From: HGM04593 sp964485215
GTDB lineage: Bacteria; Bacteroidota; Bacteroidia; Bacteroidales; Bacteroidaceae
Direction: 5' to 3'
Assembly: GCA_964485215.1 (NCBI GenBank)
Contig: CAZAIM010000022.1
Coordinates: forward strand, 1 to 24,184
Length of the DNA stretch: 24,184 nt
In this document: piece after piece, positions 8,482 through 16,090 of the stretch
How the letters are laid out: each line of letters begins with the position of its first letter
Numbering within the stretch: the stretch's first letter is position 1
Notes under the pieces: model-generated
Databases searched by the model: none
The model's input: the letters and a program-made list of their open reading frames with translations, nothing else
What the model was told of the DNA's origin: nothing
Position numbers and translations under genes: made by a program

Positions 8482-11400
8482 TTACAGGCTCATCAATTTT
8501 TCCATGGTTTTGAATATGTCCTCAACAATAACGTCTGCTTTGCTATTCTCCGTTTCTTTTATGTCGAGACTCTTGAGGCTTTGGTAGATGACTGCAAGCA
8601 GCTCTACTTTATTGTCGATATAGCTGTTTGCATCAAATTCGTCCTTGTTTTCCCTGTGGTACTCGTACTTCCTTTTTATAATATCATTCTCTTTATTGAG
8701 TGTCTCCAACAGGACATTAACCACATCGCTTTTGCTTACAGTTCCGGCCTTCTCTGCGTTGATGGTTCTGAATACTTCGCAGAGGAGACCTATACGGTAT
8801 ACAATTATTTGGCTGTTTCTCTCCGATGGCGAGAGGTTGTTGAACCATACAAGATACTCATACTCGTTCTTGGCAACAGCGGCAGCAAGTTCATCCCTTC
8901 TGCTTTTTACAAGGTTTAATGTCTCGTCGCCCAGGTATTCTTCGCTGCCAGCCTCCTTCATCATTTCCTGGTTGTAGCATAGAGCATCGTAGATGTGCAG
9001 GAGTGATGTCCTGCTGTTGTCGGGCGTTACGCAGTTGTCCTTCATTGCGTTGTACGGAATTTTCTCACAAGGAAGTTCTGTACGAACCTTTTCAAGCAGG
9101 GCAATGATGTCGGCATCGGGTCTCTCCTCTTCCAGCATTGAGACTGCAAGGTTTGTGATGAGGTTGCGGTGTGTGTATACCATGCGCGTTATTGCCTCAT
9201 CGGCATAGTATTTATCGGCCTCCTTGATTCCGCCCCACTTGAAGCGGTTCATCACATTGTTGTAGAACTTGTCGGTGTCGGTGAAGCTTTCGCCGGTTGC
9301 TGCCCAGTTGAACGGTGTTATGCGGAATGCAAGTCCTTCGTGCACGAAGTAGTTCTGAAGAACGGCCGGGTATTCACGTGTGCCTACAGTCGTTGACATA
9401 TATATAGGTCTTTCCCAGTTCGCATTTGCAAGCATGTCAAAGATGATGAGGTCTCTGCGCAGTACTCTTTGGCTCTTGAACGGGATAACCATGTTCTTAG
9501 GCATCTGGCCACCGAATTCTTCACTGTATATCAAAGGAATTTTCATTCCGGAACGTTTGACGGCATCGGCATCTATCGGGATGTGTGCTTCGCTTGGAAC
9601 CAATGGATTCTTTGTGTCAATGTTGTTGGCAATGTTCAGCAGATAATGTGCCTCGGAGTATTTTTCATTAAGTCTCTTAAGGTCCGAATCGCTGATGTTG
9701 CCTCTCATTGCCAGTATCTTGTATTCCTGCTCAATGTTCTGCATCGTCTTTCCGGCATTATCAATCATCTGTTTCCTGGCGTATTCAATCATGCGCTCTA
9801 AAGCCTTTCTTTCCGGTGTCTCTTTTCCGGCTCCAAGAATCCAATGCTTGGTAACAACATTCATGTCGTAGCAGTCGTTGCCGAGCAGTTCTGTAATTTC
9901 CGGGTTTTTGCTGATGTATTCGTCAATGTATAATTTTCCTTCTGCGGGCAGCACGTCAATAACGCTGTTGGTGTTTCCTGCATAGTCTATGCGCTGCCAG
10001 GTAATAGGCAGTGACGGAGAATCATATGCCGGGCGGCGCATCTGGTCTATGTACCAGTCTGTTTGCAAGTACGACAGGTTGCAGACCCTTGCGTCGGTGC
10101 GTTCTCCTTCAACCTCCTGGTTGTACCAGAGGGGGAAGGTGTCGTTATCGCCGCAGGTGAAGATAATAGGGCAACCCTCCTCGGGCAGTGTATTGAGGTA
10201 GTTCTGTCCGAAATCGCGGCATGCATAGCGTCCGCTGCGGTCGTGGTCGTCCCAGGTCTGTGTAACCATCTGCACCGGTATGCACAGGCACATTGCAGCG
10301 ATTATGCTGTTTGATATAATGCGTTCTTTGGCCGGCAATTTCCTGAACATTTGGGCAATACCGGCAACTCCTAGTCCAATCCAAATGGCAAAAGCGTAGA
10401 ATGAACCTGCAAAGGCATAGTCACGCTCGCGAGGCTGGTTGGGATATTGGTTCAGGTATAGTACAATCGCAATTCCTGTCATAAAGAAGAGCATTGAGAC
10501 AATCCAGAACTGGTGCCTTCCCTGCTTGCCGCGTGTAAGCTGCCAGATTATTCCGATGATGCCAAGCAGAAGCGGCAGTGCATAGTAGACATTATGTCCC
10601 TTGTTCTCCGTCAGTTCTGCCGGTGTTGTCTCCTGGTCTCCGACAAGGGCGTCGTCTATGAACGGTATTCCGGTTACCCAATTGCCGTATTCTACCTCTC
10701 CATTGCCCTGTATGTCGTTCTGACGGCCGACAAAGTTCCAAAGGAAGTATCTCCAGTACATATGGTTAACCTGGTAACGTATGAAGAACTTCATGTTGTC
10801 ACCAAAGGTTGGCACCTTGATAAAATCTTTGCCTGTCCTGTCACCGTACTTAGCCTCTACAATGTTTGTGACAGGGCCACCGAGCCACTGCTCATAGTGC
10901 TCAGCGTGGTCGCTGCTCCACATTCTTGTGAAGAAGGTGTTCTGTACATAGTTGTATTCATAATTGTACTCGGCAATCTCGTATCTGTCGGGTTCATCGG
11001 CACTCTTTTTCTCTACCTTTGCATATACAGGGCTTGTGTCTGTCGTAGGATTTTCATAGTCAATCTCGGAGTCGTAGCCCGGCCCGAACAGAAGCGGACG
11101 GGTTCCGTACTGTTCACGGTTAAGGTATGTTCCCAGTGTGAATATGTCTTCGGGTGAGTTCTGGTCCATTGGCGTGTTGGCCGACGAACGTATTACTATG
11201 AGCGCGTAGGATGCGTAGCCTACCATAATGAGCAACATGCAGAGGAACGATGTATTGAACATCCTGCGGCTCACAAGCGGCACTGACACCTTGGTAGCAA
11301 TCTTGGCTCCGGGCTTTGTCACGCTCTTGCTTCTGTGCAGCAATGAGATTGTCAATACTCCGGCCAGCACCAGTACGCCTATAATAACGCTTGCGAGTAC

Positions 11401-12324
11401 ATTATGCCCGTAGAACGGTATGCCTAAGAGTGCGATAGAGAGTGTGAATGTTATTGCAATGCTTGTCTGGCTCTTGCCCTTCTCTGTCAGCACTATGCCT
11501 GCTATGAGCGTGCCGAAAAGCAGCAGTATGTATATGAGCAGGCCTGTGTTGAATGACATTCCAAGGACGTTGACAAACAGCAACTCGAACCATCCGCCTA
11601 CCTTCACTACTCCCGGGACAATTCCGTAAAGGACTATCGCGACTATAACCATCGAGATGAGCAGTGCAAGCAATGTGCCCTTCCAGCTTGTTTTCGGGAA
11701 CTTCTTGTAGTACACGACAAGTACAATGGCCGGAATACATAGCAGATTGAGAAGGTGTACGCCTATCGAGAGTCCTACAAGGTATGCTATGAGCACGAGC
11801 CATCGGTCGCTGTGTGGGGAGTCGGCATTCTCCTCCCATTTGAGGATGAGCCAGAATACCACCGCTGTGAAGAGCGATGAATATCCGTAAACCTCGCCCT
11901 CGACTGCGCTGAACCAGTATGTGTCGCTCCAGGTATATGCAAGTGCGCCTACAAGTCCCGAACCGAGGATTGTTATGGTGTCGGCTGTCGATATGACCTT
12001 GCTGTTGCCTACAAGAAGCTTGCGTGCAAGGTGTGTTATGCTCCAGAACATAAACATAATGCCCAACGCACTGAGAATTGCCGACATTATATTTACCATA
12101 AACGCCACCTTTGCCGGGCCTGCAAACAGCGAGAAGAAATTTGCTGTGAGCATAAAGAACGGCGCACCGGGCGGGTGTCCTACTTCAAGCTTGTTACCCG
12201 AAAGTATGAACTCTGGGCAGTCCCAGAAACTTGCTGTCGGTTCCACGGTGATGCAGTATGTCAATGCTGCTATCAGGAAAACCGCCCAGCCGAGCGAATT
12301 GTTTAGGATTTTGAATCGTTTCAT
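8482..12324 (-). CDS. DUF2723 multi-pass membrane protein, probable GT-C-fold glycosyltransferase (TMEM260-like)
   Basis: This 1280-residue protein has a hydrophobic N-terminal half with about a dozen membrane helices and a long soluble C-terminal half. The first loop reads SFWDCPEFI (D35 and E38), followed by the family signature GHPPGAPFFML (49-59). Acidic residues in the first outer loop are the usual active-site feature of GT-C glycosyltransferases. The eukaryotic DUF2723 member TMEM260 is reported to be a protein O-mannosyltransferase, so a surface glycosylation role is a reasonable inference, but donor and acceptor are unknown. The open frame extends to 12384. I use the Met at 12324 because the upstream 20 residues are non-hydrophobic and a good promoter (12392-12423) would place the transcript start next to 12384. 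It is followed by the deacetylase and queG. Confidence 0.88.
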   Translation of the reverse strand: MKRFKILNNSLGWAVFLIAALTYCITVEPTASFWDCPEFILSGNKLEVGHPPGAPFFMLTANFFSLFAGPAKVAFMVNIMSAILSALGIMFMFWSITHLARKLLVGNSKVISTADTITILGSGLVGALAYTWSDTYWFSAVEGEVYGYSSLFTAVVFWLILKWEENADSPHSDRWLVLIAYLVGLSIGVHLLNLLCIPAIVLVVYYKKFPKTSWKGTLLALLISMVIVAIVLYGIVPGVVKVGGWFELLFVNVLGMSFNTGLLIYILLLFGTLIAGIVLTEKGKSQTSIAITFTLSIALLGIPFYGHNVLASVIIGVLVLAGVLTISLLHRSKSVTKPGAKIATKVSVPLVSRRMFNTSFLCMLLIMVGYASYALIVIRSSANTPMDQNSPEDIFTLGTYLNREQYGTRPLLFGPGYDSEIDYENPTTDTSPVYAKVEKKSADEPDRYEIAEYNYEYNYVQNTFFTRMWSSDHAEHYEQWLGGPVTNIVEAKYGDRTGKDFIKVPTFGDNMKFFIRYQVNHMYWRYFLWNFVGRQNDIQGNGEVEYGNWVTGIPFIDDALVGDQETTPAELTENKGHNVYYALPLLLGIIGIIWQLTRGKQGRHQFWIVSMLFFMTGIAIVLYLNQYPNQPRERDYAFAGSFYAFAIWIGLGVAGIAQMFRKLPAKERIISNSIIAAMCLCIPVQMVTQTWDDHDRSGRYACRDFGQNYLNTLPEEGCPIIFTCGDNDTFPLWYNQEVEGERTDARVCNLSYLQTDWYIDQMRRPAYDSPSLPITWQRIDYAGNTNSVIDVLPAEGKLYIDEYISKNPEITELLGNDCYDMNVVTKHWILGAGKETPERKALERMIEYARKQMIDNAGKTMQNIEQEYKILAMRGNISDSDLKRLNEKYSEAHYLLNIANNIDTKNPLVPSEAHIPIDADAVKRSGMKIPLIYSEEFGGQMPKNMVIPFKSQRVLRRDLIIFDMLANANWERPIYMSTTVGTREYPAVLQNYFVHEGLAFRITPFNWAATGESFTDTDKFYNNVMNRFKWGGIKEADKYYADEAITRMVYTHRNLITNLAVSMLEEERPDADIIALLEKVRTELPCEKIPYNAMKDNCVTPDNSRTSLLHIYDALCYNQEMMKEAGSEEYLGDETLNLVKSRRDELAAAVAKNEYEYLVWFNNLSPSERNSQIIVYRIGLLCEVFRTINAEKAGTVSKSDVVNVLLETLNKENDIIKRKYEYHRENKDEFDANSYIDNKVELLAVIYQSLKSLDIKETENSKADVIVEDIFKTMEKLMSL

Positions 12325-12391
12325 TATATTGAGATATTTTGTTTGCCTTCCAGAACTCCGCGCGTGAGTGTGCCGAATCCCCAAAATCGCG

Positions 12392-12423
12392 CAAATTTAC
12401 CTAATATATAGGAAATGAACAAA
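12392..12423 (-). promoter_or_regulatory. Bacteroidetes-type promoter of the DUF2723 gene
   Basis: On the minus strand TTTG (12423-12420), a 20 bp spacer and TAAATTTG (12399-12392) match both halves of the Bacteroidetes sigma consensus exactly. The start codon at 12324 is about 60 nt downstream of the expected transcription start. This also argues against the longer open frame starting at 12384. Confidence 0.65.
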
Positions 12424-12481
12424 ATATTGTCTTAGAAAATAGGAAATGTTAAGATTAATTATAGCGTGATTGCGGATTGCA

Positions 12482-14728
12482 CTACAGTGGGTCTATGTCG
12501 TAATACATTGATATTCTACGGTAACGTTGCTGTGCGCAATAGGCCTGCTGTATATTCTGCAATACCTCATTTATCTTGTATTGCGAGAGGCCGCTCTCAA
12601 CCTTCAAGACAATCTTGCGTATATATTGCTGCTTTATTTTTGCAACAGGCGGCAGGTCGGGGCCAAGAATGCGGTTGTCAAAGATTTCACGCATCCTGTG
12701 CCCAATGAGTTCTGAGAACTCCTCCAGTATGTGTACATCGTGGTGTTTCATATATATGTATACCAACCTGTAGAAAGGAGGGTAGTGGAACAGCATTCTT
12801 TCGCCGAGCTGCTGGTCGTAGAAGGTTGCGTAGTCGTTCCTTACGATGAGCGGAATGACCGGAGCATCGGTCATTCTTGTCTGCAAGAGCACGGTGCCCT
12901 GGCCATTCTTTCTTCCGGCACGCCCGGCTACCTGGGCCATAAGCTGGAAGGCACGCTCTGTCGCCCGGAAGTCGGGATAGTTGAGCAGAGTGTCGGCATT
13001 TATTATGCCTACGACCGACACGTTGTCGAAGTCGAGCCCTTTTGATACCATCTGGGTGCCTATCAGTATATCCTTTTCTCTTTGCTGGAACTCGCCTATT
13101 ATTCTTTCGTAGGAGGTGCGTGTACGCGTTGTGTCAAGGTCCATGCGTCCAATGCGTGCCGTGGGGAACAGCCTTTGCAGTTCGTGTTCAATCTTCTCTG
13201 TCCCGTAACCCACGTTGGCGAAGTTCCTCTCTTCGCAGTTAGGGCAGTGTACGGGGGCGGGAATTGAGTATCCGCAATAGTGGCATACCAGTTTTCCTGC
13301 ACTCTTGTGCAAGGTGAGGCTTACATCGCAATGTTTGCAATGCGGCACCCAGCCGCAGGTTCTGCACTCGAGCATCGGTGCATATCCACGGCGGTTCTGG
13401 AACAGGATGACCTGCTTCTCTTCCTTGAGTGCATTCCCGATTGCTTCGATGAGCGGGTCGGAGAATGGGCCAATGGTACGTTTCCTGCGTGTGTATTCCT
13501 GCATGTCGATAACCTCAATATGCGGCAGTTCCACTGCTCTGTGCCGTGTTGTGAGATTTACCAGCCCATACTTGCCGTTAGTGGCATTGTAATAGCTTTC
13601 TATCGATGGAGTGGCTGTGCCAAGCAAGGTCTTTGCTCCGAACTGGGCGGCAAGCACCATTGCGCTGTTACGGGCATTGTATCGTGGTGCCGGCTCCTGT
13701 TGCTTGTAACTGTTCTCGTGTTCTTCGTCTACGATTACAAGCCCAAGATTGCGGAAAGGGAGAAATATCGAAGAACGCACTCCAAGAATCACATCATAGG
13801 GTGTGTCGCTAAGCTGTTTTTTCCAAATCTCAACCCTTTCGGCATCGGAGAACTTTGAGTGGTATAGCCCGATTCTGTTGCCGAATACACGTCGCAATCT
13901 CTCTATAATCTGCTGTGTAAGGGCAATTTCCGGCAACATATAAAGCACCTGCTCTCCCCGTTTGATGGCCTCGGTTATCAGGTGTATGTAAATCTCGGTT
14001 TTTCCGGCAGAGGTCACTCCGTGAAGCAGTACGGTATTCTTCAGGCCGAAGTTCTCGTTTATCTCTTCGAAAGCCTTTTGCTGTGCTGCACTCAGGCTGT
14101 TCTGCGGGGATACTGGCCCGCATTCTCTGTTGAGCCGCCCAATCTCAACTTCATATGTCTCGAAAATTCCTCTCTCCTGTAACTGTCTGTAGATGTTTGG
14201 TTGCACCTGGGCTGTTTCCAGAAGCTTATGCTTTGATACTTCTACAGAATGTGACCCGAATGGTTTGGCTGTCTCGAGGAAAACGGCGAGCAGCCGTTGC
14301 TGCCGTGGCGCACGGCTCAGTGACTGCAATATGAGATTTATCCCCTTTTCATCGTTGTATTTTGGCGATATGCGTACTCTCTGCTCTGTTCGTGGTTTAA
14401 ATTCCCCTTTTAGCCCCTGCGGAATTGCTGCCTTGTATATATCGCCGAGCGAACATAGGTAGTAGCGTGCAATCCACTCCCAAAGTTTCATCTGTTTCTC
14501 GAGCAGTATGGGCGTTTCATCGAGCAGTTCCTTTATTTCCTTTATTTCGTAGCCGGCCGGTTCGTTGTCGTGCAGGTTTGCCACAAGTGCTGTGTAGCTC
14601 TTCTTCTTGCCGAGCGGAACTGTTACACGGCAACCGGGGAGAATTTTCCCCGAAAACTCCTGGGGGATTCTGTATGTGAATGTCCCCGGCAGAGGTAATG
14701 GCAATATTACGTCGGCAAATCTGTTCAT
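12482..14728 (-). CDS. priA: Primosomal protein N', replication restart DNA helicase
   Basis: PriA recognises stalled replication forks and loads the replicative helicase. The 748-residue protein starts MNRFADVILPLPLPGTFTY, the usual 3'BD (DNA-binding) opening. It has Walker A GVTSAGKT (237-244), the DEEH box (334-337), GTATPS (370-375) and the zinc module with eight cysteines (455, 458, 464, 467, 482, 485, 495, 498). The helicase motif QMVSKGLDFDNVSVVGI and VAGRAGR follow. Length is close to E. coli PriA (732). It is transcribed divergently from the lipoprotein gene at 14922. The gene ends 157 bp upstream of the DUF2723 start, and I see no clear terminator there. Confidence 0.97.
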   Translation of the reverse strand: MNRFADVILPLPLPGTFTYRIPQEFSGKILPGCRVTVPLGKKKSYTALVANLHDNEPAGYEIKEIKELLDETPILLEKQMKLWEWIARYYLCSLGDIYKAAIPQGLKGEFKPRTEQRVRISPKYNDEKGINLILQSLSRAPRQQRLLAVFLETAKPFGSHSVEVSKHKLLETAQVQPNIYRQLQERGIFETYEVEIGRLNRECGPVSPQNSLSAAQQKAFEEINENFGLKNTVLLHGVTSAGKTEIYIHLITEAIKRGEQVLYMLPEIALTQQIIERLRRVFGNRIGLYHSKFSDAERVEIWKKQLSDTPYDVILGVRSSIFLPFRNLGLVIVDEEHENSYKQQEPAPRYNARNSAMVLAAQFGAKTLLGTATPSIESYYNATNGKYGLVNLTTRHRAVELPHIEVIDMQEYTRRKRTIGPFSDPLIEAIGNALKEEKQVILFQNRRGYAPMLECRTCGWVPHCKHCDVSLTLHKSAGKLVCHYCGYSIPAPVHCPNCEERNFANVGYGTEKIEHELQRLFPTARIGRMDLDTTRTRTSYERIIGEFQQREKDILIGTQMVSKGLDFDNVSVVGIINADTLLNYPDFRATERAFQLMAQVAGRAGRKNGQGTVLLQTRMTDAPVIPLIVRNDYATFYDQQLGERMLFHYPPFYRLVYIYMKHHDVHILEEFSELIGHRMREIFDNRILGPDLPPVAKIKQQYIRKIVLKVESGLSQYKINEVLQNIQQAYCAQQRYRRISMYYDIDPL

Positions 14729-14735
14729 TGGTTTG

Positions 14736-14767
14736 CGAAGGTATTAAAAAGTGGTTAGATTGGCAAA
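14736..14767 (-). promoter_or_regulatory. Possible priA promoter with near-leaderless start
   Basis: Minus strand TTTG (14767-14764), a 20 bp spacer and TACCTTCG (14743-14736, one mismatch to TAnnTTTG). The box ends only 7 bp before the ATG at 14728, so a transcript from it would have almost no leader. The geometry equals that of the DUF2723 promoter, which is the main support. Confidence 0.4.
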
Positions 14768-14891
14768 AAATATTACTTCGGCTTAGCAGGTTTTGAAAAC
14801 TGTTTGAATTTCTTTACATAAGATTGGCCGATGTTCGCAAGGCGAGGAGATAAATTTAAGCAACTTCTTAGAATTTCTAACGAATTTGACA

Positions 14892-14899
14892 TATATTTG
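14892..14899 (+). promoter_or_regulatory. -7 box of the first small lipoprotein gene
   Basis: TATATTTG matches TAnnTTTG exactly and lies 22 bp before the ATG at 14922. At the -33 distance only TTAG (14868-14871) is present. Confidence 0.45.
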
Positions 14900-14921
14900 T
14901 ATAATTCCTGATTTTGTTGCA

Positions 14922-15330
14922 ATGAGACAAATAATAATTTCATTTTCTCTTCTTTTGCTGCTCTCTTGCGGTGGCAATGTGGGTGAACATTCCGCCGACA
15001 AGCGTGTAGAAGCCTATAATAGGGCTGCAGAAAGAGCCAAAGGCGCACTTTCTTCCGAGGAACTGCTGNNNNNNNNNNNNNNNNNNNNNNNNNNNNNNNN
15101 NNNNNNNNNNNNNNNNNNNNNNNNNNNNNNNNNNNNNNNNNNNNNNNNNNNNNNNNNNNNNNNNNNNNGAACTGCTGCTTATGGACTCTTTGGTGGTGAG
15201 TGTGGAGGAAATGAAGATATCTGTTGCTTCCGGATGCGATGAATTTGTCGCTTTGCTCAATGCTATAGATGCTGTCAAAGACCGATTCGAGAAGGTGTTA
15301 AAGGATAAAGAGATAGAGTTCTATACCTGA
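14922..15330 (+). CDS. Small lipoprotein of unknown function, interrupted by the N gap
   Basis: The start MRQIIISFSLLLLLSCGG is a lipoprotein signal with lipobox LLSC (Cys16). The frame could be opened 12 codons earlier, but the signal peptide fixes the Met at 14922. After 49 codons the sequence enters 100 N. The nine bases before the gap (15060-15068) and the nine after it (15169-15177) are identical. Overlaying them keeps one frame and gives ...SSEELLLMDSLVVSVEEMKI... ending DKEIEFYT at the stop 15328-15330, about 99 residues. The mature part is charged and helical, and I do not recognise a family. Without closing the gap, extra residues at the join cannot be excluded. A strong hairpin follows 10 bp after the stop. 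Confidence 0.65.
15069..15168. other. Assembly gap, exactly 100 N
   Basis: One hundred N, a conventional placeholder of unknown true size. Both flanks carry the same nine bases (gaactgctg), as expected where two contigs meet at a short overlap the assembler did not use, or at a short tandem repeat. It sits inside the lipoprotein gene. Read literally it shifts the frame, because 100 is not a multiple of 3. Confidence 0.97.
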
Positions 15331-15340
15331 GAAGCATTTC

Positions 15341-15384
15341 CCGCATAAAGAAAAAGCACGCGCGCGTGCTTTTTCTTTATGCGG
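15341..15384. terminator. 44 bp perfect palindrome, probable bidirectional terminator
   Basis: Two 22-base arms are perfect reverse complements. The core GCACGCG/CGCGTGC is flanked by A-rich and T-rich tracts, so on either strand the GC stem is followed by TTTTTCTTTAT. It lies 10 bp after the first lipoprotein stop and ends 26 bp before the -7 box of the second lipoprotein gene. Confidence 0.8.
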
Positions 15385-15410
15385 TCTGTGCTTATATTGC
15401 AAAAAAAATA

Positions 15411-15418
15411 TACCTTTG
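15411..15418 (+). promoter_or_regulatory. -7 box of the second lipoprotein gene
   Basis: TACCTTTG matches TAnnTTTG exactly, 37 bp before the ATG at 15456. There is no good TTTG at the -33 distance. Its place just after a terminator hairpin supports separate transcription of this gene. Confidence 0.5.
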
Positions 15419-15455
15419 TTGCTGTCGTACAATAGGTGTAGCGAGATACAGAATT

Positions 15456-16013
15456 ATGAGAAAGATTATAAAGAAAATTTTGCCGGTGCTGCTGGCATCG
15501 CTGTTTGTAGCTTGCGGTAATCCGGCCGAAAATATCTGCAAGGTTTATGAGGACGGTACGGAAGATGTCAAAGGAGCCGATACCATGGAGGAACTTGATG
15601 CCATCAGAGCCGATGTTGCCGGGCAGATAGATGAGATAGTCGTTTCGAACAGGCATGAAGTGAACGGGATTATTTCGGGAGAGGATAGAGACCTGGAAAT
15701 GATTAAACGCTTGAAGGATGCGCAGAACGAATATATTTCGGCTATGTCAAAGCGGATACAGGAGATATATCCTCCTTCGGTGCAGTTGCTCGATGTGTAT
15801 GTCAATGGTACAAAACTGGCACTTGAGGCTACCGATGCAGAAGCGTTGGCGAAGATTGGACAGGAGACAGCTGTAGATGCTGCAAGGCTATCCAAGGAGT
15901 ATAAGATATCAATAGAACGTGCGAGTGGCAATGACAGGCAGCGCATTGCAGCAGCCGAGAAGGAATTCAATGCAGCAATGGATAGACGCCATAAGGAACT
16001 TCTTGCTGATTGA
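15456..16013 (+). CDS. Lipoprotein of unknown function, helical
   Basis: The 185-residue protein starts MRKIIKKILPVLLASLFVAC with a lipoprotein signal (lipobox FVAC, Cys20) and a mature start CGNPAEN. The frame is open from 15366, but the basic-hydrophobic signal fixes the start at 15456. The mature protein is rich in Glu, Asp, Lys and Ala and looks alpha-helical throughout (for example DAIRADVAGQIDEIVVSNRH and AAAEKEFNAAMDRRHKELLAD). It has no recognisable catalytic motif. I do not know its family. It is probably anchored in the outer or inner membrane facing the periplasm. It has its own promoter-like box and is closed by a hairpin shared with the convergent channel gene. Same strand and same class as the lipoprotein just upstream, but I see no sequence similarity between the two. 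Confidence 0.85.
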   Translation: MRKIIKKILPVLLASLFVACGNPAENICKVYEDGTEDVKGADTMEELDAIRADVAGQIDEIVVSNRHEVNGIISGEDRDLEMIKRLKDAQNEYISAMSKRIQEIYPPSVQLLDVYVNGTKLALEATDAEALAKIGQETAVDAARLSKEYKISIERASGNDRQRIAAAEKEFNAAMDRRHKELLAD

Positions 16014-16039
16014 GTGGAAATAGAGGAACTCTCTCTTCT

Positions 16040-16090
16040 GCAGAATGAAAAATATGGCTTCCGGGCAGGAAGCCATATTTTTCATTCTGC
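16040..16090. terminator. Long hairpin, probable bidirectional terminator overlapping the channel gene's end
   Basis: Two perfectly complementary 23-base arms (16040-16062 and 16068-16090) enclose a 5-base loop. The inner GGCTTCC/GGAAGCC stem is followed on both strands by ATATTTTTCATT. The right arm includes the last two sense codons and the stop (16082-16084) of the mechanosensitive channel gene, so coding and termination signals share bases. Confidence 0.8.

Noticed and set aside
10513..11157. 214-residue plus-strand open frame opposite the DUF2723 gene
   Set aside because: Antisense shadow of a conserved membrane protein; hydrophobicity mirrors the coding strand and no start context is seen.
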